This document shows, piece after piece, positions 61,066 to 64,000 of a DNA stretch of 64,000 nucleotides; position 1 is the stretch's first letter; every line of letters starts with the position of its first letter. The notes beneath the pieces are model-generated. The model was not told the origin of the DNA and did not search any database. It saw only the letters and a program-made list of their open reading frames with translations. The DNA comes from Agelas oroides (taxonomy: Eukaryota > Porifera > Demospongiae > Agelasida > Agelasidae). Where the stretch lies: positions 9,140,205 through 9,204,204 of the forward strand of contig OX422187.1 in NCBI GenBank assembly GCA_949130485.1, in the 5' to 3' direction. Made by a program: the position numbers and the translations under genes.

Positions 61066-64000
61066 AGTCGGGTCTAGCCAGGGTAGAGTGTGGTAGAGAG
61101 ACGTAGAGTCGGGTGTAGCCAGGGTAGAGTGTGGTAGGGTGACGTAGAGCCGGGTCGAGCCAGGGTAGAGTGTGGTAGAGTCAGGTAGAGTCGGGTCGAG
61201 CTAGGGTAGAGTGTAGTAGAGTGAGGTAGAGTCAGGGTAGAGTGTGGTAGAGTGAGTTAGAGTTGGGTCAATCCAGGGTAGAGTGTCGTAGGGGAGGTAG
61301 AGTCGGGTCGACCGAGGGTAGAGTTTGGTAGATTGAGGTAGAGCCGGGTAGATCCACTATTGTAGAGTGTGGTAGAGTGAGGTACAGTCGGGTCGAGTCA
61401 GGGTAGAAAGTGATAGAGTGAGGTAGAGTAGGGTTGAGGCAGGGTAGAGTGTGGTAGAGTGAGGTAGAGTGTGGGAGAGTGAGGTAGAGTCGGGTAGAGC
61501 AAGGGTAGAGTGTGGTAGAGTGACGTAGAGTCGGGCTAGAGTGTGGTAGAGTGAGGTAGAGTCGGGTCGAGCCAGGGTAGAGTGTGGTAGAGTGAGTGAG
61601 AGTCGGGGTAGAGTGTGGTAGAGAGAGGTAGAGTACGGTCGAGCAAGGGTAGAATGTGGTAGAGTGAGTTAGAGCAGTGTCTAGCCAGGGTAGTGTGTGG
61701 TAGGGTCAGGTCGAGGTAGGGTAGAGTGTTGTAGAGTGAGGTTGAGTCGGGGTGGAGTGTGGTTGAGTGAGGTAGAGTCGGGGTAGAGTGTGGTAGGGTG
61801 AGGTAGAGTCGGGTCGAGGCAGGGTAGAGTGTGGTAGAGTGAGTTAGAGTCGGGACGAGCTAGGGTAGAGTGTAGTAGAGTGAGGTAGAGTCGGGAGAGA
61901 GTGTGGTAGAGCGAGGTAGAGTCAGGTCAAGCAAGGGTAGAGTGTGGTAGAGTGAGGTAGAGTCGGGTCGAGCCAGGGTAGAGGGTGGTAGAGTGAAGTA
62001 GAGTCGGGTCGAGCCAGGGTAGAGTGTGGTAGAGTAAGGTAGAGTCTGGTCGAGCCAGGGTAGAGTGTGGTAGAGTGAGGTAGAGTCGGGTCGAGACAGG
62101 GTAGAGTGTGGTAGAGTGAGGTACAGTCGGGTCAAGCCAGGATAGAGTGTGGTAGAGTGAGGTAGAGTCGGGGTAGAGTGTGGTAGAGGGAGGTATAGTC
62201 AGGGTAGAGTGTGGTAGAGTGAGGTAGAGTCGGGTCTAGCCAGGGTAGAGTGTGGTAGAGTGAGGTAGAGTCGGATTGAGCCAGGATAGAGTGTGGTAGA
62301 GTGAGGTAGAGTAGGAATAGAGTGTGGTAGAGCGAGGTAGAGTCGGGTCGAGCCATGGAAGAGTGTGGTAGAGTAGGGTAGAGTCGGGTCGAGTCAGGGT
62401 AGAGTGTGGTAGAGTGAGGTAGAGTCGGGTTGAGGTAGGGTAGAGTGTGGTAGAGTGAGGTAGAGTCGGCGTATAGTGTGGTAGAGAGAGGTAGAATAGG
62501 GTCGAGGCAGTGTAGAATGTTGTAGAGTGAGATAGAGTCGGGTCGAGCCAGGGTAGAGTGTGTTAGAGTGAGGTAGAGTCGGGTCAAGCCAGGATAGAGT
62601 GTGGTGGAGTGAGGTAGAGTCGGGGTAGAGTGTGGTAGAGTAAGATAGTGTCGAGTCGAGCCAGGGTAGAGTGTGGTAGAGTGAGGTAGAGTCGGGTCAA
62701 GCCAGGGTAGATTGTGGTAGGGTGAGGAAGTGTCGGGTTGGGCGAGGATAGAGTGTGGTAGAGTAAGGTAGAGGCGGGTCTAGCCAGGGTAGAGTGTGGT
62801 AGAGAGACGTAGAGTCGGGTGTAGCCAGGGTACAGTGTGGTAGAGTGAGGTAGAGTCGGGGTAGAGTGTGGTAGAGGGAGGAAGAGTATGGTCGAGCCAG
62901 GGTAGAATGTGGTAGAGTTAGTTAGAGTGGGGTCTAGCCATGGTAGAGTGTAGTAGAGTGAGGTAGAGTCGGGTCGAGACAGGGTAGAGTGTGGAAGACT
63001 GAGGTAGAGTCGGGGTAGAGTGTGGTAGGGTGAGGTAGAGTCGGGGAAGTGTGCGGTAGAGTGAGGTAGAGTCGGGTCGAGCCAGGGTAGGGTGTGGTAG
63101 AGTGAGGTAGAGTCGGGGTAGAGTGTGGTAGAGGGAGGTAGAGTCCGGGTAGAGTGTGGTAGAGTGAGGTAGAGTCGGGTCGAGCCAGGGTAGAGTGTGG
63201 TAGAGTGAGGTAGAGTAGGGGTATAGTGTGGTAGAGAGAGGTAGAGTAGTGTCGAGCAAGGGTAGAATGTGGTAGAGTGAGTTAGAGTAGTATCTAGTCA
63301 GGGTAGTGTGTGGTAGAGTCGGGTCGAGGCAGGGTAGAGTGTTGTAGAGTGAGGTTGAGTCGGGGTGCAGTGTGGTTGAGTGAGGTAGAGTCGGGGTAGA
63401 GTGTGGTAGAGGGAGGTAGAGTCGGGTCGAGCCAGGGTAGAGTGTGGTAGAGTGAGGTAGAGTAGGGGTATAGTGTGGTAGAGAGAGGTAGAGTAGGGTC
63501 GAGCAAGGGTAGAATGTGGTAGAGTGAGTTAGAGTAGTATCTAGCCAGGGTAGTGTGTGGTAGAGTAGGGTCGAGGCAGGGTAGAGTGCTGTAGAGTGAG
63601 GTTGGGTCGGGGTGGAGTGTGGTTGAGTGAGGTAGAGTCGGGGTAGAGTGTGGTAGAGTGAGATAGAGTTGGGTCAATACAGGGTAGAGTGTGGTAGAGT
63701 GAGGTAGAGTCGCGGTAGAGTGTGGTACAGTGAGGTAGAGTCAGGTCGAGCCAGGGTAGAGTGTAGTAGAGTGAGGTTTAGCCTGGTTGAGTAAGGGTAA
63801 AGTGTGGTAGAATGAGGTAGAGTCGAGTCGAGCCAACGTAGAGTGTGGTAGAGTCGCTGTAGAGTGTGGTAGAGTGAGGTAGAGTCAGGTCGAGCCAGGG
63901 TAGAGTGTGGTAGAGTCGCTGTAGAGTGTGGTATAGTGGGGTAGAGTCAGGTCGAGCCAGGGTAGAGTGTGGTAGAGTGAGGTAGAGTCGGGTCGAGACA
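61066..64000 (+). repeat. Q-block, copy 3 (right-truncated by window)
   Basis: Matches Q copy 2 at a constant offset of 6975 from GTCGGGTCTAGCC (61066) to the final base. No length difference was found across 2.9 kb. It has its own substitutions, for example TCTAGTCAGG near 63293 and GTGCAGTG near 63366. Confidence 0.88.

Larger units (their letters stand above)
8393..61361 (+). repeat. Landmark TAGATCCACTATT, 16 copies
   Basis: This 13-mer departs most from the 10-mer pattern. It starts at 8393, 15597, 20839, 31319, 36355, 40570, 45925, 47705, 48857, 51218, 54374, 59624, 60058, 60451, 60885 and 61349. It is usually preceded by GAGCCGGG (GAGACAGG at 59.6-60.9 kb) and followed by GTAGAGTGTGG. 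It marks one fixed point in P- and Q-type blocks. No function can be read from it. The span given covers all copies; sequence between copies is other satellite. Confidence 0.9.
1..64000 (+). repeat. Hierarchical satellite array, 10-mer based, 41/31-bp units
   Basis: Every line of the window consists of variants of the 10-mers GTAGAGTGTG (A), GTAGAGTGAG (B) and GTAGAGTCGG (C), with or without the 11-mer GTCGAGCCAGG (D). ABCD makes a 41-bp unit and ABC plus one G makes a 31-bp unit; a shorter A-C-D form of 31 bp also recurs. D matches B plus G at 8 of 11 positions, so all parts look descended from one 10-mer. By count on the consensus, the 41-mer holds 20 G, 9 A, 8 T and 4 C, and the 31-mer 16 G, 7 A, 7 T and 1 C. 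No interruption by unique DNA or a mobile element and no inversion was seen. The array extends beyond both window ends. I do not recognise the family by name. Host function is unknown; satellites of this kind are normally heterochromatic. Confidence 0.97.

Noticed and set aside
1-64000. CRISPR array
   Set aside because: The repeats are contiguous 31/41-bp units with no unique spacers, and no associated genes are present.
1-64000. Canonical G-quadruplex array
   Set aside because: GGG runs are separated by 8 bp inside C-D and then by 20 bp or more, so the usual four G3 runs with loops up to 7 are not met. GG doublets every 10 bp allow only weak two-tetrad forms with long loops.
1-64000. Telomeric or interstitial telomere repeat
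   Set aside because: GTAGGGTAGAG occurs, but no tandem TTAGGG or related telomere motif was seen on either strand.
1-64000. CENP-B box marking a centromere
   Set aside because: No match to the core of the known 17-bp box was noticed, so a centromeric role cannot be claimed from sequence.
1-64000. Coding minisatellite (mucin-like VNTR)
   Set aside because: 41-bp and 31-bp units are not multiples of 3 and indels of 10, 31 and 41 bp between copies break frame, contrary to coding VNTRs, which change in multiples of 3.

Overview
The whole 64 kb window is one uninterrupted satellite DNA array. I find no gene, RNA gene, transposon or unique sequence in it, and the array runs off both ends. Everything derives from a roughly 10-bp motif (GTAGAGTGNG on the + strand). 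Three 10-mers, A = GTAGAGTGTG, B = GTAGAGTGAG and C = GTAGAGTCGG, are followed either by the 11-mer D = GTCGAGCCAGG, giving a 41-bp unit, or by a single G, giving a 31-bp unit. The 41- and 31-bp units alternate irregularly from base 1 to base 64000, always in the same orientation. The + strand is G-rich and nearly C-free outside C and D.

Above this lies a higher-order layer, readable from rare diagnostic variants. Approximate layout: D'-type block 1-839; A-block 840-2930; C'-type block 2931-5100; A-block plus P-like tail 5101-8500; C'-type block with a 1079-bp tandem duplication 8501-11280; D'-type block 11281-12329; A-block and tail 12330-15140; P-blocks of about 5.3 kb at 15141-20463 and 20464-26400; a doublet of A-blocks 26400-30860; P-block 30861-36450; second A-doublet 36451-40110; P-block 40111-46040; rearranged P fragments 46041-50720; Q-blocks 50720-53875 and 53876-57025 (3156-bp tandem duplication); irregular and D'-type sequence 57026-58930; a local run of 434-bp repeats to about 61065; third Q copy 61066-64000. 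A composite of about 9.25 kb (A-doublet plus P) is itself tandemly duplicated (27200-36450 and 36451-46040).

The organism cannot be named from the sequence. A large, strictly one-way, multi-level satellite points to eukaryotic heterochromatin. The commonest variants of C and D are CpG-to-TpG/CpA changes, which suggests a genome that methylates CpG in its germline. Long open frames on the minus strand are a by-product of base composition and are not annotated as genes. The likely activities of this DNA are structural: regularly phased TA steps every ~10 bp (nucleosome rotational positioning), strong strand asymmetry, and continuing turnover by unequal exchange in whole-unit steps. Coordinates of block edges are approximate because neighbouring units are nearly alike; offsets between copies were read from diagnostic variants and are exact where stated.
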